The notes below the pieces were generated by a model that worked only from the letters and a program-made list of their open reading frames with translations, searched no databases and was not told the origin of the DNA. This document shows positions 11,421 to 21,986 of a stretch of 64,000 nt of DNA, piece after piece. Both the position numbers and the translations under genes were made by a program. This stretch comes from Haliotis asinina. Its lineage: Eukaryota; Mollusca; Gastropoda; Lepetellida; Haliotidae. Each line of letters starts with the position of its first letter. Positions within the stretch are counted from its first letter, which is position 1. The stretch is taken from positions 11,769,001 through 11,833,000 of the forward strand of contig NC_090287.1 of assembly GCF_037392515.1 (NCBI RefSeq), given 5' to 3'.

Positions 11421-12726
11421 CAAAGTATACTCCAAAACCGTAGTTAGCACATGGAAATTTCAGTGACGGTTGACATCGGAGCATAGTAAATTGTGGAAAA
11501 TGTTCCTTTAAAGGGATACTTCTTGACGTGGCTCTCTAAAGGGCAAGCTGTTTGGGCTCACTGCGTTAAGTAACTTTGAACATACAACAAAGAGCGAACG
11601 TATTGGGTACTTGTAATTGACTTGACTTTTGATGTTGGACTTTTGATATTAATGACAGCTATACCGATTTTCAGTGGCACCTTAAAAATGACCAGGTGTC
11701 ATGAAATCAGACTGTGTCAACAAGTCCTCTGTTCGATAAGCTTTCGGGATTATCATATTCAGGACCGTTCTGACTTATTCACACAGTTCTGTCGAAACTG
11801 TAACTTATAATGTACAGTTTTAAAGAAAGGAAACGCATAGGTAATTTTGAGAATAAAAGGACTGAGACCGAGGCAAAAAACTACAAATATCATATTTCTT
11901 CCCAAAACGTCACCTTTGTGTGTTTGTGAACAACTTTAACACCAAAACGCGACAGTTGTTTCCTTTTCCCCTTGTTTGAGGAGCATTTGAAGAAATATTT
12001 GCCACAGCGTCACCAAGATAACATGCAAAGCAAAATGCATGTGCAAGCAAAGGAAAAAAAACATGTGGTGTTTCAGTTTCTCATTCGGGTTTGCCTGGAA
12101 AAGATGAAATCATCATGCCACGGTCGTGCCGCCAATGTCAGTTTTCATCCCTGTTTTGAGAGAGACTTACATCGGTGCAATGGAAGTGGTGGTGTGGTAG
12201 AGTCCGGTTTTCTCCTTCCGCGAGATGAACGTCGGTGTGTTTACCGTTGGAGAAATTAAGGAGTATGGCGAACCACACAAAGATCTGATTTAGTGTGGAC
12301 GGTACATCAACGAAGTCCTTGCATGTCACACGATTGCATGATCGCATTGCAGGAGGAGTGAGGAAGAATTTCGCAAGAGCGACTTCGTCGATTTATCCAG
12401 TCTGAGCAGTCCTGAGCAGTCCTGACGATGCTGAGCAGTAATTGCTGCAACGGTGACCACACAAAATACTGACTTTGAGGCCATTTTGTGAACTGTCGTA
12501 AAATGAAAAACGACGATAATGGCTGTTATTGTGTTTACAAACCCCCTTTTTATTATTGAAATTGCATGAAATAATTGCTCTTAAACTAACGATATAAATT
12601 CTTATAAAAATAGCTTATGTGTTTCTTGTTTTAAAGAGTGTAATCACAAGACAAGAATCTGATGTGTAGCTAACGTCACGTAATGCAGAAGGACACAATC
12701 AGAACGTTTGAAATTTTCTGGGGTAT

Positions 12727-12728
<2 letters not shown>
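11421..12728. other. No supported gene
   Basis: The 95-codon ORF at 11,972-12,259 is Lys/His/Arg-rich without a domain. Around 12,400 there is a short direct triplication of 'ctgagcagt'. No splice-flanked conserved peptide is visible. Confidence 0.4.

Positions 12729-12797
<69 letters not shown>
12729..12797. repeat. (CT)n(CA)n compound microsatellite
   Basis: About sixteen CT units are followed by about sixteen CA units. A matching CT/CA tract at 24,813-24,845 stands at the same relative place upstream of the duplicated sulfotransferase anchor exon, so it appears to belong to the duplicated block. Confidence 0.95.
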
Positions 12798-12804
<7 letters not shown>

Positions 12805-13195
12805 AAAACGAATTCTTCATGTAAGGCCGAGACAGCATATTTACGTAAATCCTACTTATAATTTCCATACAGTAACGTATCCCATGTTGAACTGTCGAAG
12901 TTATTACCCCTTGACGATAGGCAGGAATGACGGGACACTGTATTTACGAGTCAATTTAATATTTGTGTATTTAGAATCATGAAGACTGTAGTCATGGTGC
13001 TGTAGTTAACCAGTGTTGGTGTTCATAACTTAATGCTGTGTAGAACACACACAAAAGCTGGGATGCCAATCATAAATGCTGACCTATGGATCTTGCAACA
13101 TAATACGTTGTTCAATGAAACAGTACACGCGGGAAGGGAATATTTCGCCTCGCGTCAGCTGCAAAGAGACATAAATCACATCGTGTATGTACACC

Positions 13196-13265
13196 ATGCG
13201 GTGGATGAAGACTATTTTGGCTGTTCTTCTTTGTGCGAGTCTTATCTTTTTGTTTCGCGTGTTCG
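13196..13265 (+). CDS. Sulfotransferase copy 1, exon 1 (membrane anchor)
   Basis: ATG at 13,196 opens 23 codons reading MRWMKTILAVLLCASLIFLF and then RVF, ending in phase 1 at a consensus donor (G|gtaagtg). A short basic N-terminus, a ~16-residue hydrophobic run and a basic residue after it make a type II signal-anchor, as expected for Golgi carbohydrate sulfotransferases. No catalytic domain follows in this exon; the next same-strand catalytic exon is at 18,733. The block upstream from 12,729 is duplicated at 24,813-25,360, so 13,020-13,195 probably holds promoter and 5'UTR. The assignment to the 18.7-kb exon rests on order, strand and family architecture. The joint is not in phase with the catalytic frame (see findings), so a middle exon may be missing from this model. 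Confidence 0.6.
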
Positions 13266-13638
13266 GTAAGTGACTGTTATTCAACCATGTCTTTATACAT
13301 GTCCATGTCATGAGTACTGTACACAGAAAAATACATGATGTTTCTGGTAATCAAGAGTAATATATGAATGTTTGATGTTACAAATTACAAGCAATGTGAT
13401 TTTCGATTTTCAATTCATTAAACAAAGGAATACATATTACACGTGCATGGTTATATGATGTGTGTTATCCTATTTACCACGAATCTGACTCACTTGGAAT
13501 ATATATTTTTCGATAACTGTAGGGAATTGGAAAGCGATAGGACTACTTTTCATATGGAAAGAAATCTAAAAGCGGCCAGCATACGACTTGATAATTTGAT
13601 AATTATGACTACACAGTGTCATTTAGAAAGTGTTTAGC

Positions 13639-14387
13639 GTAACATGTGTTATATTTGGGATTACACTTTCTTCGTAAAGTACATATTATATGTACATTTG
13701 TTGGATTGAGTCCCATCCGGGATTCGAACTCGGAGCAAGGCACCCGATTGCCAGCACACAGTCACTCGCCTAACCAACTCAGCCTCAGCGACTTCCACTA
13801 GTTTAGTGTACTTGCTGCATATCATGCACGTATTTTGGCTATTTTCCTATATATCTCTATTGCCGACGTGACGTTAATTATTAAGACTTTTCAAAGGAGG
13901 AACAACCACTGCATCGAGTTTGTGCTCTGAGTGTTGGGAAGAAGAACAATCCTGCAGATCTACAGTCCTTCACCTAAAAGTCCGCAGCTTGAAAAGTGGA
14001 ACAAAAGGGTTTGTCTATTATACTCAGGGCCAGTCACTTCCCATTGCCAGCTTTTGGCTTTGTGAAAATACAAACGTACCTTTATCTTAATTTCGTGACT
14101 GGAACCAAACTGTTTCAGACCAGTGTGGAAACAAAGGGTATAGTCAGGTGGCAATATGCACAGCAAAGGGAAATATACAGAGTAGGAAACCGTTGTTGTG
14201 ATGAACCGCTTTGAAAATTCTGCAACACCGATATACTGATTCAAATCCATTTTTATGGAGGCCAAAGAAAAAACATCTCTGGTGATGAGATTACCCTTCT
14301 TAGTAAAATACAAATTCTAGTACACAGAAAAGTACTAGAATTTGTACTTTACTAAGAAAGTGTAATCCCAACTATAACATGTGTTAC
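13639..14387. mobile_element. Non-autonomous DNA element with ~44-bp terminal inverted repeats
   Basis: The left end 13,639-13,682 (gtaacatgtgtta.. ttgggattacactttctt.. gtaaagtac) is mirrored at 14,344-14,387. A further inverted copy of the inner part of the repeat lies at about 14,288-14,325, forming a tight hairpin with the right end around 14,330. No transposase is present; the 117- and 72-codon ORFs inside overlap on opposite strands and have no motif. It could be one MITE or two nested related ones. Confidence 0.6.
13705..13795 (-). repeat. tRNA-like SINE head or tRNA pseudogene
   Basis: The - strand reads 'gtcgctgaggctgagttggt', 'taggcg', then a long middle and 'gagttcgaatcccggatggg'. 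These are A-box and B-box (T-arm) signatures with a long variable-arm spacing as in Ser/Leu tRNAs. The acceptor stem does not pair, so I call it a SINE head or pseudogene and not a functional tRNA. Confidence 0.5.
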
Positions 14388-14934
14388 ATCTAATTGTTTA
14401 GTACACGTGTGTGTCCACCTAACTTTGGATTTCATGAAAGGCAGGGTGCTGCATTTCCCCCACAATATATTGGGCAATATCCTTGCAAACGCTATATAAT
14501 ACAGGGGTTGAGCATCACCACAACGTAGCAGAGAATATAAGAATTAACCATGTACCAGGAGTTACATCAGAAACCATACACAGTGACACGTTTGCTGCAC
14601 ATTAAACATAAACTCTATCTGAAAGGATTCCTGCATGAACGCTTGTTATTATTGATGTCAGACTGGTAACTCTTGTTAGTCTTAAACGTCATATGCAACC
14701 CAAAAAACAATCATACTTAAAACACAATTATCGTTTTTTCATGGCATATGATGAACATTACTGTCTGTGATAAAAGAACTATAAGCTTACAACCACAAAT
14801 CAAAAGTGCAATATTTTGTACTTGGGTTTACTTCCGAAGACCGAACCCAGTGAGAGCGGGTCGGTATGCATTCAAGTTTACCGTCGTCTGTGATTGGCTG
14901 GCTCCTTTGTCGTGTCGCATTTTAGAAGTATGAT

Positions 14935-15125
14935 GAGTAATAAGAAAGTAAGATTCTTTGTGGATTACATCTTTTGTTATTGTATATGATGCGACGTTTC
15001 GGGTGGATTCACATACCGTTGTCAAGCAAGAGTGATAGCGATATAAGAATCCATACCGAAACGTTGCATCATGTATTATATAATAGCAGTTGTTATCCAC
15101 ACAAAAATGTATATATAGCGATGCT
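14935..15125. repeat. Fold-back element inserted in the THAP repeat
   Basis: Imperfect palindrome of ~190 bp. The left arm 'ttctttgtggattacatc..', 'gatgcgacgtttcggg', 'tggattc' is mirrored by 'gaatcc', 'accgaaacgttgcatc' and '..tatccacacaaaaatg'. Its plan and its 'gacgtttcg' core match the element at 7,335-7,515 and the PLE terminal repeats at 4,061 and 5,071. Absence from the paralogous repeat at 23.6-24.3 kb shows that it inserted there. Confidence 0.65.
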
Positions 15126-15183
15126 GCGTTTTGTAAATACATGCTCTCTGCCTTTACGTTGGATCCAATTAATAATTATTGAG

Positions 15184-15327
15184 ATGGTGAACTACTGCGT
15201 GACCGGAAACTGTCGTTCGTACAAGTACAGAGCAGGATTTGAGACTGACAGTCTGAGCTGTCAGCGGTTTCCGTCCGATCTAGTCATCCAAAAATGGATG
15301 TGGTTTGTTTGCAAGCCACAGATATAA
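15184..15327 (+). CDS. Truncated THAP-type zinc-finger N-terminus
   Basis: 47 codons reading MVNYCVTGNC, then a gap, SLSCQRFPSD and QKWMWFVC. This follows the THAP order M-x3-C-x4-C ... F-H-R-F-P-x-D ... K-W. The His of the family's 'HRFP' is Gln here, and the distal C-x2-H pair plus the AVPTIF-like end are missing because a stop follows. THAP domains bind DNA through a C2CH zinc site. As it stands it cannot form a full domain; it could continue by splicing, but no good donor is evident. The sister copy at 23,970 keeps the His but has lost the first Cys and contains a stop. Confidence 0.5.
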   Translation: MVNYCVTGNCRSYKYRAGFETDSLSCQRFPSDLVIQKWMWFVCKPQI

Positions 15328-15540
15328 TAATATGTCATGTGTGCAAGTATCATACCAGCCTGTCTCTATAATTACATAATGTGGCAGAGACAGAACCCAA
15401 GTGCACGAGCCATAAATCAATGTATTTTGTTTATGGTGTATAGCCTGACAGGTGTTAAGTTCAAATTGCATGTGGTCAATTAATGAAGTTGTGTATTGCA
15501 TATTGTCATTACCATACAGGCAAGCAGACACATAAGTGTC

Positions 15541-16129
15541 AATAAAACAGAACTTGAGTTTTGTCAGTGACAGAGACGGCTTATCACCACCACCATATTT
15601 TTCTATGTTTCCATAGATATGCATTTACCATTTCAGTTTTCAAGCTCAGGAAGACGTGTCCCTGCGTCTTGCTTGCGAGAGAAACAGATCCTGGAGCACA
15701 TCTACGATCGATACCAGATCCCGTGCTAATTTCTTTCTCGATCTCTATTTGCTTTGCTATGGCGAGTTTGTAGAAGACGGCAAATAGTCGATTTCATGTA
15801 CCTGCCCAAGCGATTTCAACCCGCAGCAGGCAAACTCAGAATCGTTCTCACCGACGGCTGCTGTCTAGAACCCAAGAACAGACATAACGGCTGCACGGAC
15901 TGCCTCGCTGCTATATCGAAACTCCCCATCGTCTTTGATGCAGACAACTCGACTTGCAAGTCTGACCATTTTAAGTGGACAGAAGAAAAGGATGACATGA
16001 CGCTAAAATCGTGTTGCATGAATTCTTACAATGCATTGTATATTAATATTTTTGCACTACGTTTTCTTTCAATTGCTGAGAGGAACAGCCAGGTGCACGT
16101 TAAGTACATGCAGAAGCACCTTCAAGATA
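15541..16129 (+). other. Unassigned 129-codon ORF (15,754-16,143)
   Basis: The ORF reads MLWRVCRRRQIVDFMYLPKR and continues with nine cysteines spread along it (CCLEPK, CTDCLAA, STCKSD, KSCCMN). I recognise no family. It ends inside the hairpin repeat that begins at about 16,130, which argues that the 3' end is not original. Cys content and length make it the best unassigned frame on this strand between the anchor exon and the LINE relic. A coding origin is possible but unproven. Confidence 0.3.
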
Positions 16130-16400
16130 TAAAGTTGGCATAAAGTTGGCTCAAAAGCGGACCGATGAAATGCAATCTAACTCGAACACTGAAACATTTA
16201 TTTTGTATAACAAACTAGCATGAAAATATTGATACAATTCACTGCTTGTTACGAGAGGGGAGTGCACAGAAAGGAACAAGTGCCAACAAAGTTATTGATT
16301 TAGTTGCATGTGCTCTGCTATCTCCATCCTTTTACCCACACCTGGCTGTGCACTGACTGCTCCCTCGTAACAGGAGTTATTGAGCATCTTGCGGAAGGTC
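16130..16400 (+). repeat. Hairpin-containing dispersed repeat, copy B
   Basis: Same order as copy A at 8,965-9,240: 'ttggctcaaaagcggacc', 'aacaaactagcatg', 'ttgttacgagaggggagtgc', then the palindromic return arm 'acacctggctgtgcac..ctccctcgtaac'. The hairpin loop region is diverged from copy A. Confidence 0.7.
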
Positions 16401-16589
16401 GGTGGGCCTATTAGGCAGCAAGAGTTGTATGATGCCCAGGCAGTTGTGATTGATAATACGATTTGCCGTTGTGATGGACAGTATAAAATATTCACACGGT
16501 GTTTGACAAACCTAGTATAACAACAATACCTTTATCTTAGAAGGCAAGTTCCAGACAAGCTGAAGAATGCGCAGAGCTACAAATCTCGC

Positions 16590-17870
16590 TTAAAGAAAAT
16601 CTGGAGGTGATATTTAAATGCACAAAACAAGGTTAAAGCCACCAATCCTTTCGTTGTGCCAGTCCTTTCCTATTCTTTTGATGTAGTTGATTGGACAAAA
16701 CAAGATATCCAAAGTCTTGACTGCCTGACCAGAAGGATCATGTCTCATAACAGAGACAACCACTCTCGTTCCTCTCTCAATTGTTTATCGGCCAATCATT
16801 TGGGGAGGGTGGGATTTTATTAATGTGGAATCTGCTTATCATAGAATCTTGGTGTATTTTAGCACATGTTTATTTATCGGATGATTCTCTGGTGATGCAT
16901 GTCAAGATTTATGATGAAAGCAAGGAATTCCACAGCTATTTTAAGCGTGCCAAGGTTGTTGGATAGAAACTGAAATTTGAGGTTGATTTTGTTGATGACG
17001 ATGTACTGCTGGACGGTACATCGATTGGAGTAAACCACGTGATGTCTCCGCAGAATCGGTTATTTGAAGAGAAGCTTTTTGAAAACATATTTCATCGTGT
17101 GTACACTCAAAGTGTGAAACAGAAAAGCAATCCAACCGACTCTTTCGCTGCTCAGGAAGAGTCACCTACCACTTGCACTTTGTCAAAATTTTATTTGTAA
17201 ACAAATTATCAATATGAAATGTCGACTTTGTAAACTTTACAGACTGTCCAACACATTGTCACTGGATGCTCTTCTTTAGCACAAGCAGCATATCTTGAAT
17301 GGCATGATGGCATGTCTCGCTGCTTTCACTACCGTCTTCACCATGCCTGTGGCTTTGACTCCAAGGTCTATCCATGGTACGACCCTGAACATGTCCATGG
17401 CGTCATGGAAAATAATGCTTTCAAACTTTTATGGAATAGACCCATATGCAGCCTCAGAAGAATTCCAGCCAAGAAACCTGATCTTGAACTTTTTGATGAA
17501 GCCAATGAGTTTATTTATATCATTGAATTTTCTGTCCCTCTTGAGAGCAACATGATTCGCAAGATTCAGCAAATGCATGCTAAATATGCGGACCTCGTCT
17601 TTCAAATGTGTCATTTGCATCTCAAGTACACTGCCCTCACACTTCTCTTTGTTCTCAGTGCCCTTGGTTTGGTACCTCCTGATCTCTTGATTCAGATCAG
17701 GAGAGTGCCCGGATTTTCTACCGGGAGCACAGCCCTTATGACGCTCTGGGTAATGCACGAGGCTGCAGTATTGGGGAGTGTATGTGGGTTCGACCAGGCA
17801 GCGTTTCTTGGGAGAAGTCCCATTGGCTGTCTTGGCTGCGTGTAGAGCGGGCAAACGCCCTAAACTGATG
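16590..17870 (+). mobile_element. LINE relic (R2-like lineage), C-terminal part
   Basis: In the + frames I read 'VPVLSYSFDVVDWTKQDI' with 'LDCLTRRIMSHNRDNHSRSS' at about 16,655-16,790, which matches the segment downstream of the RT palm in R2-type retrotransposons (P.LTYSFG...W....L..LD..TR). Further on, 'KCRLCK' and 'TVQHIVTGC' at about 17,217-17,275 form the C-terminal CCHC-like motif, followed by 'YLEWHDGMS', 'PWYDPEHV', 'KLLWNRPI' and 'IYIIEFSVPLE' (17,300-17,550), the restriction-like endonuclease region. A +1 shift separates KCRLCK from TVQHIV at about 17,240, and further stops occur in 16,800-17,200. The RT catalytic core is missing, so it is 5'-truncated and dead. The 188-codon ORF on the other strand (17,429-17,995) is its shadow. 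Confidence 0.7.
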
Positions 17871-18394
17871 GTGAGCCTCACCAGCCTGTCCGTATCAGGA
17901 TCATTGCCTTTTCTGCTGCATATTATCTTTGATCTGTAAAACATAATCACGAAAAGAATGGGCTGCTGAAGACTAATTCTTACCCAGATATTCACCGGAA
18001 TAAACTCAGTCTGTATTTTATCCGTTAACAGACACTATTATACAAGCTGTCATCAGATGAAAAATATACATATCAAATCATATTTATTTGTCATCTGAAA
18101 AGTAACCTGGTGTACATATTTCCTGTCATATCTGGATGACATAAGCACTGCCTAACCCTTTGCTTCATATTGTCGCAAATGCACTGTCATCAGTCTGATC
18201 AATATCAACTATTTCACAAAACTATTTTATTTGCAGTCCAGTCCAAACAACAATTGGCTCTCGTGGTACCGTCGTCGGGTAATGTTGCGGTGGGTGTTGT
18301 TGCTGCATAATATTCTTTGTGAATCGTTTTTGTCCACAGCTACAACAAATAGTTGGTGTGTGGTCACCATTTGATGAAGACATTTTGAAATTGT

Positions 18395-18535
18395 GTGTGT
18401 GTTGCTTCACACAACACTCAGCAATATCCCAGCAGCACGATGACGTGTCAGCAAGTATGACCATTCGATCCCGTTAGTTGATTCTTACAACAAGCACGGG
18501 TTGATGAAGACCACTTACCACTCTGATCTTCACAG
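18395..18535 (+). repeat. Haliotis-type dispersed repeat, old internally deleted copy
   Basis: 'caacactcagcaatatccca' is followed directly by 'gacgtgtcagcaagtatgac', 'cattcgatcccgttagttg', 'agcacgggttgatgaagacc' and 'actctgatcttcacag'. The central third is missing. The same old insertion is recognisable at the same place upstream of sulfotransferase copy 2 (34,625-34,820, reversed), which makes it a marker of the duplication. Confidence 0.75.
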
Positions 18536-18732
18536 TCACATAATTATTGTAAGTGTCACTGCCATTAACCTAGCTAAACGGCAGAATAATAATGAGTAAT
18601 AAGTGTTTCTTGTCGGACATTTTGTTTTTCGCCGCCATGATCACTACCACTGCTGTGTAACTGCTCTCCGTGTTCATATTATGGATACAGTTGTGTTATA
18701 ACATATTTCTTGTTGTATTGGTTTTCTTGCAG

Positions 18733-19881
18733 AAGATGAAGAGTTCCCGTTCACCTCTTTACCAAAGTCAGAAGATGAAGATACACCTTGATAGTAGATT
18801 TTATAAAAGACGGGAATTACTTCAGAAAACTTGTCATAAATACTATCGGTATTTTAATGGATCCAGATTTCGAAAACAAGCCACTGGTTCAAAAACCAAC
18901 GTCCAAAAGCGAGTTTCATTATGCACCACACCAAAAGCTGCATCCATGTTTTGGGGAAGAATGCTTACCGCATGTGACAGAATTTCTTCTGTAAGTTTGA
19001 ACAAGAGTCGGTTTGTGAAATCCACTGTTTTACCGCAGGGATTGTATAGATCGACTATAAAGTATGCATTTGTTAGAAACCCATATACACGGTTGTTGTC
19101 TGGATACGTCGATAAAATATTTTCTGTAAATCCATATTACTGGAAAGGGACGGGATATCATTCATTGAAATTAATTCGCTACAGGAACAGAACTCTACCG
19201 GCGAATACTACATGTGGTACTGACATTACATTTGCAGAATTTGTGGACTATATTCTTCATAGGAACGATCGACATATACTAAATGATAATCATTTCGTTC
19301 CAATACACAGACAATGTGCATTCTGTGACTCTGGATATGATTACATTGGTAAAATGGAAACCTTCGTTGAAGACATGGTTTATGTAGCTGAGGCTTTAGG
19401 TATGATGAAACACAATTCCACACGAGAGGTTGTAGTGACGGAGGGCCTTCACGGTGTGGACGGAATGTTCTACAGAAATGCACGCACCTTGTTTGGAGTC
19501 AGGCGGAAAGGCATGGAAGAATGTGGAGTGACCATGGACCAAGGTCTACGTGTCACGTGGAAGAGATGGCAAATACGTGGAATGATTTCAATGGAGATAC
19601 CTTTTCCAGCTGAAGCGAAACGGAAGGACATAACATACACACAATTCGTGGAATTAGCTCTAAATGCTCATTCTAGGTCTGATCCTAATGTATTATTAAA
19701 GGGAAAACAAATGGCTCTTAGAGAGGCTTATGGGACCCTTACTTATGAAACTAAGGTCACGTTAAGGACATTCTTTGAACCTGAATTTGAAATGTTTGAC
19801 TACGATTCCACACCAGAGTTTGTTTTTGGTGAGTATGAAAAGGCAAAGTTTAGTTTCTTTGATAATAAGTTTGCACAATAG
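18733..19881 (+). CDS. Carbohydrate sulfotransferase copy 1, catalytic exon
   Basis: 382 codons in one exon after a good acceptor (ttttcttgcag|AAG). It is a PAPS-dependent carbohydrate sulfotransferase of the HNK-1ST/CHST8-14 type (Sulfotransfer_2), a Golgi-lumen enzyme that sulfates glycans. Landmarks, counted from the exon start: 5'-phosphosulfate loop CTTPKAASMFW at 64-74; 3'-phosphate site FVRNPYTRLLSGY at 113-125, holding the family's R..P...RL.S.Y; family motif CAFC..GYDYIGKMETFVED at about 195-214; C-terminal FFEPEFEMFDYD at about 347-358. N-glycosylation sequons NRT, NTT and NST are present. Frame and key residues are intact, so it is probably functional. The membrane anchor must come from an upstream exon (13,196 proposed). 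In-frame reading upstream of the acceptor (from a GTG at 18,670) is intron. AATAAA at 20,388 may be the poly(A) signal. The precise glycan substrate cannot be told. Confidence 0.9.
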   Translation, partial: KMKSSRSPLYQSQKMKIHLDSRFYKRRELLQKTCHKYYRYFNGSRFRKQATGSKTNVQKRVSLCTTPKAASMFWGRMLTACDRISSVSLNKSRFVKSTVLPQGLYRSTIKYAFVRNPYTRLLSGYVDKIFSVNPYYWKGTGYHSLKLIRYRNRTLPANTTCGTDITFAEFVDYILHRNDRHILNDNHFVPIHRQCAFCDSGYDYIGKMETFVEDMVYVAEALGMMKHNSTREVVVTEGLHGVDGMFYRNARTLFGVRRKGMEECGVTMDQGLRVTWKRWQIRGMISMEIPFPAEAKRKDITYTQFVELALNAHSRSDPNVLLKGKQMALREAYGTLTYETKVTLRTFFEPEFEMFDYDSTPEFVFGEYEKAKFSFFDNKFAQ

Positions 19882-21340
19882 ATTACAATGTGGAAAGAAT
19901 GCAATTTGTTCGAATAGAAGATATCACCATGTCATACATGCATCTTATGCTGTTGCAAAGTCGGTTGTCATCATGTCATATTGTTCAGAAGGATTAAAAG
20001 TGAGTGTTACACTTTACATGTCTACCAGGACATGTCCACCAGGTCAGATTTAGTGTGCATTTGTTTGTTCGACTCATACATTGGGCACCACCTGAATGTA
20101 GGTTTCGCAATCATAGAAAATCAAGGTGCAAAACAAGTCCCTAAAAAATGCAGTACTTTCATTAAACGTCTGGTCTGATATGATTGACTTCGGCTTATGG
20201 CTATATGCCTCAAACTAACATAATGAGGAATGTCATGATACTACCTTTCACATAATCCGACATATGACATTTGTTGAAAACATAGAATAGAAAATAGAAC
20301 AGGGATATGAAATCAGTGCACAAATTCACCTATTTATGCAAAAAGGGGTACTGCATTGTGTTTCTCCAGTCGTGCCATCATCTGACAAATAAACGCTTGA
20401 ACTACACATGTGCCATCATAAACAGAAGCTATTGTCACCGTTATGAGGAACGTCTGACGTGAAAAACAGCAATGCCTAACCTATTAAAACGTAGAATAGC
20501 AGGGCACAGTATAGACACCAGAACACTTATTCACGTGCTAAAGTATGTTATAGGAGTTTCTGTGAGACACGTCAAGTACATGAGAATGTGCAGGCAAAGA
20601 ACAAATTATGAAAAATTAAACCAGACTTCATGTATATATCATTTGCACGTCACATGACATTGAATGTCATAACAACAGAAGCAATGGCGTATGTCCGGAA
20701 TGAATGAATGAATCATTCATATGTGAATGATTTGTGTTGATGACCAACTTTCTTAAATAATAAGTGAGAGTGAAACTGCATGTGTGGAAATACAGCTAAC
20801 GATCATCAAATTCGCAAATTTAGCCCTAAGCATAGTTATATATGCTAAGGAATTACGTAAAGCATAAAAGCGGTAAAGTTCAAACTCTGTAAGACATTTT
20901 TGACTAAATAATAAAAGCTATGACAATTCTCCTGTACGTAACCGTTACACGACATAGTACGACACATTTGACACAAACAATTACAACAAGCATTCGTTAC
21001 ATACACCGGGGGTTATTTGATCACAACGTGACAGCAACATGAACCAGAGGAAAACAACTCGGGAACAACAACTGGAGAAAATGCTCTGGAACCGTGTTTC
21101 TAAAGGAATGTATACAGTAACTACCAGAGGGTTTACAGTATACATGCGATCTAATTCACATATCAACGTTAGGACCGCCCAGGTGTAGACCATACATACG
21201 AACCCACTATAAGAACATATGTATTGACAATAACATGTATGGGCATACAGTCTTATGACATAACCGTTCCATAAACTGTGAAGGCCTTCAGTCCAGTTAC
21301 TTTATTCTGACTGGACACAGAGCCGATAACTTCAGTATTA
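19882..21340. other. 3' flank of sulfotransferase copy 1; no other gene
   Basis: AT-rich, presumably 3'UTR up to about 20,410 (AATAAA at 20,388-20,393), then nothing recognisable. The 92-codon ORF at 19,775-20,053 starts inside the sulfotransferase exon in another frame. Confidence 0.45.
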
Positions 21341-21530
21341 GAAAGGCCGTTCAGCCCAGAGCCATATACACAATCGTTTGACTACATACAAAACACCTAC
21401 ATTGGTATAAGAACGGCTGTTCAGCCCAGTGCGATATACACAATCGTTTGACTACATACAAAACACCTACATTGGTATGAGAACGACTGTTCAGCCCAGT
21501 GCGATATACATCATCGCATGACTGCAAAAA
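21341..21530. repeat. 70-bp tandem repeat, about 2.7 units
   Basis: Units start at 21,341, 21,411 and 21,481 with 'gaa(a/c)g(g/a)c(c/t)gttcagcccag', continue 'gatatacacaatcg' and end 'aacacctacattggtat'. The first two full units are nearly identical; the third decays after about 45 bases. There are no spacers, so this is a minisatellite. Confidence 0.9.
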
Positions 21531-21936
21531 CAACATGTTAAAATAGTGAAAACGACATGATTTGTATGTAAACACAACGTAATGGCCGATAATGAACAGT
21601 TGAAATCTTCAGGCCACTTAACGATCCCTCTTTAGCCCCACCTACTGGCCTAGACTACTCTCTTCCTTACATTAAAACTGCACACCTCTAGGAGAAAGGA
21701 ATTACCCTTTTATTCACTTATCAAACGAAGGAACTAACATTTCTCATACACCCAACCGTTATGGCACACAACAACATGTTTGATAGTGGACCATGCGCAT
21801 TGCAGAGCTTCAAAGATAGTCCAAAAGAATGCGAGTTTTCAGTTTGTTATCAGTACTATCTTACTGGAGACACCCTTATCATTTTCACTTTTCCATCTTC
21901 CATGTCTCTTAAACATTCGGTCTGGTTTTATATTGC

Positions 21937-21939
<3 letters not shown>

Positions 21940-21974
<35 letters not shown>

Positions 21975-21986
21975 TTGCTGCTGTAG
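21940..21986. repeat. (GCTGTT)n-type microsatellite
   Basis: Imperfect hexamer run 'gctgctgctgttgctgttgc'. The poly-Leu and poly-Ala ORFs over it are artefacts. Confidence 0.9.

Larger units (their letters stand above)
14694..15540 (+). mobile_element. THAP-bearing dispersed repeat, copy A (interrupted)
   Basis: The segment aligns by eye along its length with 23,626-24,302. Shared anchors are 'aaatcaaaa(g/c)tgcaat', 'cttgggttt', 'gcattcaagt', 'gagatggtgaactactg', 'ataatgtg(g/a)cagagacag' and 'agcctgacaggtgttaa'. Both copies carry the start of a THAP-like zinc finger. Copy A has about 190 extra bases (14,935-15,125) that are absent from copy B, a nested fold-back insertion. THAP domains are typical of P-element-type and Kolobok-type transposases, so this is probably a non-autonomous remnant of such a transposon, but a host THAP gene fragment is possible. 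Confidence 0.55.

Noticed and set aside
13705-13795. Functional tRNA gene on -
   Set aside because: A and B boxes are present but the acceptor stem does not pair and the element sits inside a TIR element; better a SINE head.
17429-17995. 188-codon ORF on -
   Set aside because: It is the antisense shadow of the LINE C-terminal region on +, whose motifs (HIVTGC, WNRPI, IIEFSVP) are clear.
18670-18732. N-terminal extension of sulfotransferase copy 1 from 18,670 with a hydrophobic run
   Set aside because: It begins with GTG, not ATG, and the hydrophobic residues are simply the T-rich polypyrimidine tract before a good acceptor (ttgcag at 18,732); it is intron.
21341-21530. Possible CRISPR-like array
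   Set aside because: Units are directly adjacent 70-bp repeats with no unique spacers, and the genome is eukaryotic.
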